Source of the DNA: DSSB01 sp046346845
GTDB taxonomy: Bacteria > UBA10199 > DSSB01
Assembly (NCBI GenBank): GCA_046346845.1
Contig: JAXMHH010000004.1
Location: forward strand, 372,001 to 436,000
Length of the DNA: 64,000 nt
Direction of reading: 5' to 3'
Positions 8,129 through 16,459 of this stretch are shown here, piece by piece (positions within the stretch are counted from its first letter, which is position 1; every line of letters begins with the position of its first letter). The translations under genes were made by a program, and so were the position numbers. The notes beneath the pieces are model-generated. The model did no database searches, was not told the origin of the DNA, and saw only the letters and a list, made by a program, of their open reading frames with translations.

Positions 8129-8230
8129 ATGTTCCCCATTCTCTTGAGCACCCCCAGCCTTTGGATCTTCTCCGTCGTCCTCGTCGGCCTGGCGGTCGCG
8201 GCTGCTTCGTATTCCCGTCCCCAACGCTAG
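8129..8230 (+). CDS. 33-aa membrane micropeptide
   Basis: The frame ATG 8129 to TAG 8230 encodes 33 residues. AGGAGAAG is well placed, and the gene begins nine bases after the stop of the 123-aa gene. The centre (LWIFSVVLVGLAVAAASY) is one clean membrane-spanning segment, and the tail SRPQR is positive, suggesting an N-out/C-in single-span peptide. It is too short to assign to any family. The strong ribosome site and tight coupling to the upstream gene make translation likely. Confidence 0.55.
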   Translation: MFPILLSTPSLWIFSVVLVGLAVAAASYSRPQR

Positions 8231-8236
8231 CCCCTC

Positions 8237-8263
8237 GCAACTTTCCCGTCTGTTTTCCGAAGA
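8237..8263 (+). promoter_or_regulatory. Alternative-sigma-like promoter, copy 3
   Basis: GCAACTTT (8237-8244), N11, TCCGAAGA (8256-8263). It starts six bases after the stop of the 33-aa gene and lies about 120 bases upstream of the 712-aa paralogue. A cytosine-rich, partly symmetric leader (8290-8384) follows without an obvious gene. Confidence 0.6.
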
Positions 8264-8384
8264 ATCCGGCATCTCGACAGGCTGCTGAACAGCGCGGTTT
8301 TTCCCGCGGGAATGGCCCCGGCTCCATGGGCCCGCCCAGATGGCGGCTGTTCAACGGCTTCTTGGCTAAGGTTCCGGGTTCTCG

Positions 8385-10523
8385 ATGCGTTTTTCCGTTC
8401 CCCCCAACTCCGCCTTTTCGGCGGCTCCCTATCTCGCCGGTCTGGAGACCGATGCGGAGTTGCGCGCTCTGTCCCGCGAAACCGATCCGGAATTGTTTTT
8501 CGAGGCGCTGCTGCATTACGGGATTTCCCGCGAATCCCGCGGCGATGTGGAGACCGCAGCGCGGATTTACGCGCGGGTGGCCGAGCAGGAAGCCTTTCGC
8601 GATCGGGCGAACCAGCGACTCGATGCGGTCCTGGGCCGGGGCGCCTTCGGGCCGCGGGCAGAATTCTTGGCCCGGCGCCTGGCCCGCGAGGCCTCTGATC
8701 CCGCGACCCTCGTCGCCATGGGGATGGCTGGCGCCGCCTTTCGCCTGATGCGATTGACTGTATTTACGAGGTTGGCCTTGCATCCCTCCGCCCACTGGCT
8801 GACGCGGGGCTTTGGGGCCCGTGCCTTGGCCTCGGCGGCTGGTTTCGCGGTGGAGGCCCCGACCTTCACCTTGGCTGGGCGTCTGGCAAATGAGGCCTTG
8901 GGCCGCGAAAGCGATTGGAGCCGGGATGCCCTGAGCCGAGACATCGCCTCGAGCTTCTTGGTCCTGGGGGCCTTGAAATTGGGCGCTTGGGGTAGCGGGA
9001 CGAGCTATCGCTATTGGAACGGGACGGGGAGCGGACTTGGCAGCCGGACGCTGGGCGCGCTGTTTCAGCAGGGCGGGACCCTGGCCGGGATCTTGCTCGG
9101 ACATCGTTTGGAGCAGGCCGCAGGGCTCCGTCCCGCTATGGATGGAGCGACGACGCTGACCGACTCCTTGGCCATGCTGCTGCAATTCCATGTCGCCGGA
9201 CGCCTAGGTCGCCAGGCCTTTGGGGAAAACCTTTCCCGCTTCGAGCTCGAGCTGGACCACCGCACGGCTTCCTTGGCGGACTCGCTTCCGCTCCGCCGGC
9301 CGGCGGAAGAGAGCTTGAATATCTTCCAACCGGCCTTGGCGATGGCGGCCATTGGGGAGGGGAAGGGCTTGTCTCCCGGATCCGGGTGGACGGTCCCCGG
9401 CGGCGCCGTCGAGCAATACCGCTATCCGCCGGGTGGCGCCGAGGGGCGGCCCAAGCCGCTACGCTATCCTCCGGAATTGCGCCGGCTTTGGGAAGAGCTC
9501 CAGCCGCAGCTGCAGGCCGTGCCCTACGAGGGGAGCGCGGAGCAGATCCTGGCGCGGCGCGCGGATTTCGAAACGGGGGATCGCCTTTGGTTGGCGCAGA
9601 TCGAGGATTTCGCCCGTTTGGTTTCCGGTCGAGTCGAAGTGCACGGTCCCGAACGGGTCCTCGAGCCCTTCACCTCCCAGATATTGCGCCCCAATCCGGA
9701 GCTCTTGCACCGCGCCTTGGAGATTGCCGGCGGCAGGGGCAAGGTATTCGAGTTGAGCCTGCCTTTTGCCAACGCCTCCTTCGGCCGGCCCAACGAGAAG
9801 GGTTATTATTCCAACCTCCGCAACCTGATGAGCCAAGTGGAGGACGCCCTCGGAAAGGGGGTCTTGCTCGGCTATTCTCGAGGGGGGCGGCTCACGGTGC
9901 GCCTGCCGAATTTCGCCCTCTGGGAGGCCCTGCTCATCGCCCGATTCGGCGAGCACGCCCATCGCCTGATCCCTGTCGACGGCTTGATTCCGCGGGATTC
10001 CGTCATGCGCCTGCGCGGCAAGCTGCTCGCGCCGGTTGGCCTATTGCTGCAACCGGCGCCTATCCACGAGCTGAACGGGCGCGTGCATCCCTTCTTTGTG
10101 GCGTTTCACGACTTGTTCCACGCCACGATGGCCTCCATGCTTCCCGCGAATCTGTGCCGAACGAGTTCGCTTTTGTATTTCTCCGCGCTGCGGGGCCTGC
10201 CCAATTCCTCGCTCAAGCAGGAACACCTCAATCGCCTCGCCGACCTGGATCCCGGCTCCGAGTTCAACGGCAATCCCGATGACTTCATTCGCTATTCCCT
10301 GGCGCATTATTGGAAATCCTTCGCGCAAGAGGTCGATACCGGAACCCTGAACCAGGGACGGATGATGCAATACATTCATTTTCTCGATCGGTATCGCGGG
10401 ATGCTTCGCCAAGCTTCGACCCTAGTCGAATCCGATCCATTTTTCTTGGGCCGTTATGAAGTGCGGATCGGCGAATTCCAAAAGCAGCTTTCCGACTTGT
10501 TGCGTCAGGCTTTGCAAAGATGA
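8385..10523 (+). CDS. Large paralogous-family protein with HDLFH C-terminal domain, 712 aa
   Basis: Function unknown. Residues about 25-290 match residues about 100-390 of the 1636-aa protein at 33281. Shared blocks include TDPEL near the start, REA-DP followed by MG-AG, RLAL-P before W-TRGF, ALAS-A, the LKL segment, and GLRP followed by DSL--LLQF. This region has hydrophobic helices and may lie at a membrane. Residues about 340-430 are a linker rich in Pro, Gly and Arg. The C-terminal part (about 430-712) is different from the paralogue: it holds PFANASFGRPNEKGYYSNLRN and FFVAFHDLFHATMASM, where the two histidines of HDLFH could bind a metal. No signal peptide is visible. The ribosome site is weak. 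Promoter copy 3 lies upstream. Confidence 0.8.
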   Translation: MRFSVPPNSAFSAAPYLAGLETDAELRALSRETDPELFFEALLHYGISRESRGDVETAARIYARVAEQEAFRDRANQRLDAVLGRGAFGPRAEFLARRLAREASDPATLVAMGMAGAAFRLMRLTVFTRLALHPSAHWLTRGFGARALASAAGFAVEAPTFTLAGRLANEALGRESDWSRDALSRDIASSFLVLGALKLGAWGSGTSYRYWNGTGSGLGSRTLGALFQQGGTLAGILLGHRLEQAAGLRPAMDGATTLTDSLAMLLQFHVAGRLGRQAFGENLSRFELELDHRTASLADSLPLRRPAEESLNIFQPALAMAAIGEGKGLSPGSGWTVPGGAVEQYRYPPGGAEGRPKPLRYPPELRRLWEELQPQLQAVPYEGSAEQILARRADFETGDRLWLAQIEDFARLVSGRVEVHGPERVLEPFTSQILRPNPELLHRALEIAGGRGKVFELSLPFANASFGRPNEKGYYSNLRNLMSQVEDALGKGVLLGYSRGGRLTVRLPNFALWEALLIARFGEHAHRLIPVDGLIPRDSVMRLRGKLLAPVGLLLQPAPIHELNGRVHPFFVAFHDLFHATMASMLPANLCRTSSLLYFSALRGLPNSSLKQEHLNRLADLDPGSEFNGNPDDFIRYSLAHYWKSFAQEVDTGTLNQGRMMQYIHFLDRYRGMLRQASTLVESDPFFLGRYEVRIGEFQKQLSDLLRQALQR

Positions 10524-10617
10524 CACGCGGCCGCCATCCGCTGGCCATGCGGGTTTTGGTAGCTGCGCTTCGCGGCGGGGTTCCGCCGAGAAAAGGACAG
10601 GGCTTGAAAAAAATTAT

Positions 10618-10644
10618 GCAACTTCTCGCGCTTTGCTCCGAAAT
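10618..10644 (+). promoter_or_regulatory. Alternative-sigma-like promoter, copy 4
   Basis: GCAACTTC (10618-10625), N11, TCCGAAAT (10637-10644). It would give a leader of about 160 bases before the beta-barrel-like gene at 10810. No other gene lies between. Confidence 0.58.
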
Positions 10645-10809
10645 AGGCCTTGGTTTCCAGAAATAGATAAAGATTTTCCAGGCTTCCACCGCACGGTCTG
10701 TACAGATGCGGAATCGGGAAAAAGACCGAGGCAGCCTGCGAAAGGCGAACGCCGGGAAATAGGGGCCTGGTGGGCGCGGGGGTTAAAGATTTTTGTTTGA
10801 GAGAGGAGA

Positions 10810-11622
10810 ATGTTTATGACTCCACCGGTCGTCGATCCCTTGCACGCTGATGCAGGCGCGCCGCCACCGCCTTCCGCTGACGCGGGTCCACCGCCTCCGC
10901 CGCCTCCCGTCGCGGACGCGCCCCCGGTCCGCCGAGTCGTTCCCGAATCCGATGCCAATCCCAATCCCGCTCCGGCCACTCCGACGGGCCCCAACGCCTG
11001 GGATAAGCTTCATTTGGTGATCGGCGGGGGATACAACTTCGGCACCTCCTTCGCGCCCGGCTCGGAGCCTTTCCGCCACGCGGCCCCGGGTTACACCGGC
11101 GGAAACCTGTTTTTCCAGCCTTCCTACACCCTGTTCCAGAACAACTTCTTCGATTTCCGGCTGGGCGCCGGATTGGGTCTGCAATTCCTGAGCATCCCGC
11201 GGCGCCCCGGTTCGGTGGACAGCAGCGTCACTGCGCTGTCCTTGGATGGGATCGCGGAAGGCAACTTCAGTTTTCACCAGCACTTCGGCTTGGGCCTCAA
11301 CATCGCCTTGGGCTACCAGGGCCTGATGAGCTCCAACGCCGACGTCGGCACGCCCTTCACAGCCAGCTTCGATTGGGGATCGCAGGGAGGCTTTCACCTG
11401 CAGCCGCAACTCTACGCCCACACCTGGAACCAAGCGATTCGCGCGGGCGTCGAATTGAGCTGGATGCCTGCCGGTTTTGGTCTGCCCACGTCTCGGGGAC
11501 AACCGGACCTCTTGATCAATCCGGGTCCGAGCTGGACGCTGTTCTTCGCCATCGATCCGGTTCGCATGATCCGTAACATTCAAAACGGCGGGGGCGGAAC
11601 GGCCCCGGCCTCGGGAAATTAA
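10810..11622 (+). CDS. Proline-rich head plus outer-membrane beta-barrel-like domain, 270 aa
   Basis: ATG 10810 is preceded by GAGAGGAGA. Residues 1-60 are an Ala/Pro/Asp low-complexity head containing runs of seven or fewer prolines. From about residue 65 the pattern changes to alternating strands with aromatic girdles and Gly/Asn turns (LHLVIGGGYNFGTSF, NNFFDFRLGAGLGLQFLS, FGLGLNIALGYQGLMS, AGVELSWMPAGFG, WTLFFAID). That is how porin-like or OmpA-like barrels read. The odd point is that the N-terminus lacks a signal peptide: no hydrophobic core precedes the proline head. It is followed 55 bases later by the secreted TSP3 protein, and I infer an envelope role. Confidence 0.75.
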   Translation: MFMTPPVVDPLHADAGAPPPPSADAGPPPPPPPVADAPPVRRVVPESDANPNPAPATPTGPNAWDKLHLVIGGGYNFGTSFAPGSEPFRHAAPGYTGGNLFFQPSYTLFQNNFFDFRLGAGLGLQFLSIPRRPGSVDSSVTALSLDGIAEGNFSFHQHFGLGLNIALGYQGLMSSNADVGTPFTASFDWGSQGGFHLQPQLYAHTWNQAIRAGVELSWMPAGFGLPTSRGQPDLLINPGPSWTLFFAIDPVRMIRNIQNGGGGTAPASGN

Positions 11623-11640
11623 TTTTTTGGGTTCACCACG

Positions 11641-11658
11641 CGGGACCGAAGGGTCCCG
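11641..11658 (+). repeat. Intergenic hairpin ahead of the TSP3 gene
   Basis: CGGGACC-GAAG-GGTCCCG, a 7-bp stem closed by a GNRA-like loop, eight bases before the TAGGAG ribosome site. There is no T-tract. It probably marks an RNA processing or stability boundary between the barrel-like and TSP3 genes. Confidence 0.45.
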
Positions 11659-11677
11659 AATTTATAGGAGTATCGTT

Positions 11678-14527
11678 ATGCGCGCCTTCCACAAAGCCGC
11701 AGTACTCGTTCTGGTCCTGTCCACCCTCCTGATCGGCACCGACCTGATCGCCGGTGGATTGAATATTCCTGAAGATTCCAACGGAGGGAAGATCTGCAAG
11801 GTTACCTCCATGGTCGACGACGCCGGCATCTCCGGCAGCCTGCGCCGGGCGTTGGAGCAGGGCTACAACGTCCAAAACAGCTCCTTGCCCTCCTTCTGCA
11901 CCGAGAAGATCGTCTTCGACACGGCCGGAACTATCACGCTGCGTGACACCATCCGCCTCAACAACAAGGCCGCGGCCGGCTTCACCCTCGAGAAGGGCGC
12001 CGGGGTCAGCGGGCAGGTGATCCTGGACGCCTCCGCCCTCGCGGAAGGGGCCTGCGCCATCGAGCTGGATTCCAACCAGGTGACGGTGCGCGGCATCGTC
12101 ATCCGCGGCGCGAAGGGCTCGGGCATCTGCGTCAAGTCGGGGTCGAACGGCAACCTGATCGACGCGGTGACCGTCACCCGCAGTGGCAACGGCATCCAGG
12201 TCGAATCGGGCTCGCAGCGCAACACCATCCAAAACGGCTTTTACTTCGACAACACCGGCTTCGGCGTGAAACTGCTCGATGCCGCGCAAAACCAGGTGAC
12301 CCACAACGCGATCTACCGCAATACCCAGGGCGCGATCGATTCGCCGGCCACCAACCTGAAGCCCGAGATCGTCTCGGCTTCGCCCAACAATTCGGCGGCT
12401 ACCGCCTTCACCATCTCCGGCACGGTTCCCAATTCGGTGGACCGCGTCGAGGTGTTCCGCGGCGCCCCTTCCGGTTCCGAGACGAATTATATCGTGGACG
12501 TCCGCGAGTTCAGCGGGCTCTCTTATATTGCCACCGTTGACGCGCGCGCCGGCGAAGAGGTCTTCCTCGTCGCCATCGCGCCGGACGGCACCACTTCGCC
12601 TTCCTCTGCGTCGGTGCGCCTGAGCGCCACCGGCGGCGGCCCTGGACCGGGCACCGGCCCTCGGTCTTGCTTCCCGGGCCAGGTTTTCCCTCCGACCGCC
12701 GACTTTGACGGCGACGGCATCTACGACCGCCTCGAGGACAAGCCGATCGGCGAAGGGCAGGGCGGTAACTGCGTCGTCGATCCGGGTGAGACCGATCCGG
12801 CCAATCCCGACACCGACGGCGACGGTATCAAGGACGGCATCGAGGACAAGAACAAGAACGGCGAGCTCGATCCCGGCGAGAGCGATCCTACCAAGGACGA
12901 CAGCGACGGGGATTTCATCAAGGACGGCTTTGAAGACCTCGACAAGGACGGCATTCGCGACTCCGACGAGCTGGATCCCAGCAAGAAGGACACCGACGGC
13001 GACGGGATTCCGGACAACCTGGAAGACAAGAACCGCAACGGGGTCTTTGACGCCGACGAGACCAACGGCACCAACCAAGACACCGATTTCGACGGGAAGC
13101 CCGACGGGGTCGAGGATGCCAACCACGACGGCGTGCACGACCAGTTCCGCGAGAGCGATCCCCGCAAGGCCGACACGGACGGCGACGGTTTCCTCGATTC
13201 GACCGACGTCTGCCCCAATGTCCCGTTCCGGAACTGCAAGCAGCCCTGCATTCCCGGGGAGGAGCCCGAGAAGGACCTCGATACGGACGGCGACGGCGTT
13301 CCCGACTTCTATGAAGACCGGGATCACAGCTGCGGCGATCCGGACGCCGGGGAGACCAATGTCTACAAGAAAGACACCGACGGCGACGGCAAGCTCGACG
13401 GCATCGACGAGTGCCCGAACAACCCCGATTTGAGCTGCGAAGGCACCTGCAACGTCGAGTTGATCAACGAGTTCATCGACTCCGACGGCGACGGCCTGAG
13501 CAATAGCGAGGAAGACCGCGAGCATCCTTGCGTGGTCGATCCCAACGAGAGCGATCCCTTCGACCCTGACACCGACAACGACGGGATCACCGACGGCAAC
13601 GACGTCTGCCCGCTCGATCCCAACCCGCTCTGCGCCAACGCCTGCCATCCGGGCGTCGCGCCCCCCGACGGGCAGGATTCCGACGGCGACGGCATCCCCG
13701 ACGGCAACGAGGATATCAACCACGATTGCATCCAGAGCCCGAACGAGACCAACTTCCGCAAGCGGGACTCGGACGGCGATATCATCAACGACAATGAGGA
13801 CCCCTGTCCCCTGAATCCGGACACGAGCTGCAAGCAGGAGTGCATCCCCGGCGAGTTCATCCCGCCGCAACGCGACTCCGACCGCGACGGGCTCAAGGAC
13901 GTGCTGGAAGATACCAACAAGAACTGCATCCGCGACGTGGGTGAATCCGACGCCTATAACAATGACACTGACGGCGACGGCCTGCCCGACGGCGTCGAAG
14001 ACCGCAACCAAAACGGCTCCTTCGAGCCCGGCGAGACCGACCCGCGCAACCCCGACACCGATGGGGACGGAGTTCCCGACGGCATCGAAGACCGCAATAA
14101 GAATGGGCTGGTCGACTTCGACGAGCTCGATCCCAAGGCCGCCGACACCGACGGCGACGGCATCCTCGATTTCAACGAGGATACCAACCGCAACGGCGCC
14201 TTCGACAAGGGCGAGACCAACGGCGCACGCAAGGACACCGACCAGGATGGGCTGGAAGACGGTGCCGAAGACGCCAACCACAACGGTTTCGTCGACGCCG
14301 GCGAGACCGACCCGCGCAACCCCGACAGCGACGGCGACGGCGCCACGGACGGCCAGGAGGTCAGCCAGGGCACGAACCCGATCAATGCCAGCAAGTCCGA
14401 CTTCAACCGGGCGGTGGGCCGGGGCTGCGCCTTGGCGGTCGATGCCTCCGCTCCGCAGGCCTTCGGTGCCTACTTGGCGCTGGGTCTCCTGGCCTTGTTT
14501 GGCCTGAGGTTGCGCCGCCCGAACTAA
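11678..14527 (+). CDS. Secreted beta-helix / thrombospondin type-3 repeat protein with MYXO-CTERM-like tail, 949 aa
   Basis: I start at ATG 11678, where TAGGAG and an N-terminal signal peptide (HKAAVLVLVLSTLLIGTDLIAGG) coincide; the frame opens 17 codons earlier without either. Residues about 25-220 have the right-handed beta-helix repeat pattern (VTVRGIVIRGAKGSGICVKSG, GNGIQVESGSQRNTIQNG), followed by an Ig/carbohydrate-module-like stretch to about 325. Residues about 340-905 carry some 18 DxDxDG calcium-binding repeats of the TSP3 type alternating with DPGETDP-type links, with paired cysteines. The end, GRGC followed by a hydrophobic stretch (LALGLLALFGL) and RLRRPN, resembles MYXO-CTERM-type sorting tails. 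This is therefore a calcium-stabilised surface protein, probably anchored by its C-terminus. Confidence 0.88.
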   Translation: MRAFHKAAVLVLVLSTLLIGTDLIAGGLNIPEDSNGGKICKVTSMVDDAGISGSLRRALEQGYNVQNSSLPSFCTEKIVFDTAGTITLRDTIRLNNKAAAGFTLEKGAGVSGQVILDASALAEGACAIELDSNQVTVRGIVIRGAKGSGICVKSGSNGNLIDAVTVTRSGNGIQVESGSQRNTIQNGFYFDNTGFGVKLLDAAQNQVTHNAIYRNTQGAIDSPATNLKPEIVSASPNNSAATAFTISGTVPNSVDRVEVFRGAPSGSETNYIVDVREFSGLSYIATVDARAGEEVFLVAIAPDGTTSPSSASVRLSATGGGPGPGTGPRSCFPGQVFPPTADFDGDGIYDRLEDKPIGEGQGGNCVVDPGETDPANPDTDGDGIKDGIEDKNKNGELDPGESDPTKDDSDGDFIKDGFEDLDKDGIRDSDELDPSKKDTDGDGIPDNLEDKNRNGVFDADETNGTNQDTDFDGKPDGVEDANHDGVHDQFRESDPRKADTDGDGFLDSTDVCPNVPFRNCKQPCIPGEEPEKDLDTDGDGVPDFYEDRDHSCGDPDAGETNVYKKDTDGDGKLDGIDECPNNPDLSCEGTCNVELINEFIDSDGDGLSNSEEDREHPCVVDPNESDPFDPDTDNDGITDGNDVCPLDPNPLCANACHPGVAPPDGQDSDGDGIPDGNEDINHDCIQSPNETNFRKRDSDGDIINDNEDPCPLNPDTSCKQECIPGEFIPPQRDSDRDGLKDVLEDTNKNCIRDVGESDAYNNDTDGDGLPDGVEDRNQNGSFEPGETDPRNPDTDGDGVPDGIEDRNKNGLVDFDELDPKAADTDGDGILDFNEDTNRNGAFDKGETNGARKDTDQDGLEDGAEDANHNGFVDAGETDPRNPDSDGDGATDGQEVSQGTNPINASKSDFNRAVGRGCALAVDASAPQAFGAYLALGLLALFGLRLRRPN
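12705..14400 (+). repeat. TSP3-type Asp-rich repeat tract
   Basis: Tandem coding repeats, about 18 copies of a DTDGDG core spaced roughly 30-40 codons apart, interleaved with shorter N-x-NG copies. Repeated GAC/GGC codons make this a near-repeat at DNA level and create a very long false frame on the opposite strand. Confidence 0.9.
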
Positions 14528-14547
14528 GGCGGAATATCCCGAGCTTG

Positions 14548-14583
14548 AACCCCGCCCCTGGAACAGGGGCGGGGTTTTTTTTC
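14548..14583 (+). terminator. Rho-independent terminator
   Basis: Perfect 13-bp stem AACCCCGCCCCTG / CAGGGGCGGGGTT (14548-14560, 14564-14576) with a GAA loop and a run of T. It closes the TSP3 transcript, so mutL needs its own promoter. Confidence 0.93.
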
Positions 14584-14623
14584 GGGCCTTGCCTCCCCGA
14601 GGCCTTTTCAATAGGAGGGGGAC

Positions 14624-16459
14624 ATGCAGGTCCGCCGTCCCATCCAAGAGCTTCCCGAGGAGGTCGTCCACAAGATCGCGGCCGGGGAGGTGGTGGAGCG
14701 CCCGGTTTCCGTGGTCAAGGAATTGGTCGAGAACTCCCTCGACGCCGGCGCCACCCGCATCCACGTCACCCTCGAGCAGGGCGGGTGCAAGTCGATCGTG
14801 GTCAGCGACGACGGCCACGGAATTCCGCCCCGGGAGATGCCCATCGCCCTGAAGCGGCACGCCACCAGCAAGATCCGCCGGGCGGAGGACCTGTTCGCCC
14901 TCCATACCCTGGGCTTCCGGGGAGAGGCCCTGCCCTCGATTGCCAGCATCAGCGAATTCAGGCTGGAGAGCGCCACGGCGGAGAGCGATCCCCTGGGTTA
15001 CGCCCTGGAAGTCAAGGCGGGCAAGCTCGGCGACCTGCAGGAGCTGCCCATGTCCCGGGGCACCCGCATCTCGGTCCGGGAGCTGTTTTGCACCACGCCG
15101 GCCCGGCTGAAATTCTTGAAACGGCCCGAGACCGAATGGAGCCACATCGCCGATTTTCTCACCGCCATGGCCCTCCATCACCTAGCGGTCGAATGGCGGC
15201 TCGAGCACAACGGAAAGACCTCCTTTTTCTGTCCGGTGACCGGAGACCCCCGCCGCCGCATCCTCGACCTCTTCGGAAAAGAGACGATGGAGAAGCTCTA
15301 TCCTCTCGAGCGCCGCGTCTCCGAGCTCGCCCTCCACGGCCTGATCGGGCATCCCAACTTTTCCCGGAAGACCAATCGCGACCTCTACGTCTTCGTGAAC
15401 GGCCGCCTCGTCCAGGACCGGCTGATCAACCACGCGATCGTGAACGGCTATCGGGGATTCCTGATGACCCAGCAATACCCCATGGCCATCCTTCACCTCG
15501 AGGTGGACCCGGGCCTGGTCGACGTCAACGTCCATCCCACCAAGCGGGAAGTGCGATTCTCCAATTCCAACGTGGTGCATCACCTGATCTCCGAGACCAT
15601 CCGGCGGCGCTTGGAGGAGGCGCCGTGGCGCGAGGCGGGCGGTGAAGGGGAGGGGGCGTCTTCGAGCGAGCCCAAGCAATTTGGAGAGGCTCAAGTGCCG
15701 GAAGTGGCCCCAGCGGGTGGCCGCCAAGCCACGGCGGTAGCGGATTTCCCGTCGGACTACGCCAAGAGGGTGCAAGGGGCCCTCTCGGAATACGCGGCGC
15801 GCGCCAAACCGTGGCTGGCCGTCGAGGGCGGGCGCGGCTGGCCGGAAGAAAAGGCCGCCAAGGTCGGGACCTTGGCCTTCGCCGAGCTGCGCCTGATCGG
15901 GCAATTTCAGGCAACTTACTTGATCTGCGAGAGCGAGGGGTCCTTGCTGCTCATCGACCAACACGCCGCCCACGAGCGCATCGGGTTCGAGCGGCTCAAG
16001 CGCAGTTACCTCTCGGGTCCCTTGCCGCAGCAGCGCCTCTTGACCCCGGTGAGCTTCGAGCTTGCCGAGGGCGAGGCGGTCCGGCTTCGCTCCTGCCTGG
16101 AGAAGTTGGAGGCCTTTGGCTTCGCGGCGGATGAGTTCGGAGAGGGAAGTTTCGTACTCAAGGCCCAACCCGCCCTCTTGGGCGACGCCGACGGGGTGAC
16201 CGTGTTGCGGGAGGTCGCGCAGGAGCTGGAAGACGCCTCCGGCCTCACCCCGGTGCAGGAGCGGGTCGACCACGTCCTGGCCACCATGGCCTGCCACCGC
16301 CAAATCCGCGCCAACCATCGCCTGAGCGACGAGGAGATGCGCGCCCTGTTGCGCGAGCTGGAAGGCACGCCGCGCTCCTACCATTGTCCCCACGGCCGCC
16401 CGGTGATGGTCGAGATCGAGCCGCGGGAAATCGAAAAATGGTTCAAGAGGGTGGTATGA
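14624..16459 (+). CDS. mutL: DNA mismatch repair protein MutL, endonuclease type
   Basis: This 611-residue protein couples MutS mismatch recognition to strand removal. The N-terminal GHKL ATPase shows AAGEVVERPVSVVKELVENS, DDGHGI and TLGFRGEAL. The middle carries the transducer domain (about 210-335), followed by a variable linker (about 335-430). The C-terminal domain has the metal-dependent nicking motif DQHA-x2-E-x4-E from about residue 445 and CPHGRP at about 588. The third motif, usually ACKxA, reads ACHRQ here. It should therefore be a nicking MutL, as in bacteria without MutH. AGGAGGGGGAC precedes the ATG. It overlaps miaA by ATGA, so the two are co-translated. Confidence 0.97.
   Translation: MQVRRPIQELPEEVVHKIAAGEVVERPVSVVKELVENSLDAGATRIHVTLEQGGCKSIVVSDDGHGIPPREMPIALKRHATSKIRRAEDLFALHTLGFRGEALPSIASISEFRLESATAESDPLGYALEVKAGKLGDLQELPMSRGTRISVRELFCTTPARLKFLKRPETEWSHIADFLTAMALHHLAVEWRLEHNGKTSFFCPVTGDPRRRILDLFGKETMEKLYPLERRVSELALHGLIGHPNFSRKTNRDLYVFVNGRLVQDRLINHAIVNGYRGFLMTQQYPMAILHLEVDPGLVDVNVHPTKREVRFSNSNVVHHLISETIRRRLEEAPWREAGGEGEGASSSEPKQFGEAQVPEVAPAGGRQATAVADFPSDYAKRVQGALSEYAARAKPWLAVEGGRGWPEEKAAKVGTLAFAELRLIGQFQATYLICESEGSLLLIDQHAAHERIGFERLKRSYLSGPLPQQRLLTPVSFELAEGEAVRLRSCLEKLEAFGFAADEFGEGSFVLKAQPALLGDADGVTVLREVAQELEDASGLTPVQERVDHVLATMACHRQIRANHRLSDEEMRALLRELEGTPRSYHCPHGRPVMVEIEPREIEKWFKRVV

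Noticed and set aside
11627..11677. 17-codon upstream extension of the TSP3 protein
   Set aside because: It would place residues before a good signal peptide and has no ribosome site; ATG 11678 has TAGGAG.
11633..15181. Open frame of 1182 codons on the reverse strand
   Set aside because: It is the shadow of the TSP3 repeat gene and the start of mutL: repeated GAC-GGC codons contain no stop on the other strand. It has no ribosome site and its product is a monotonous VAVGV pattern.
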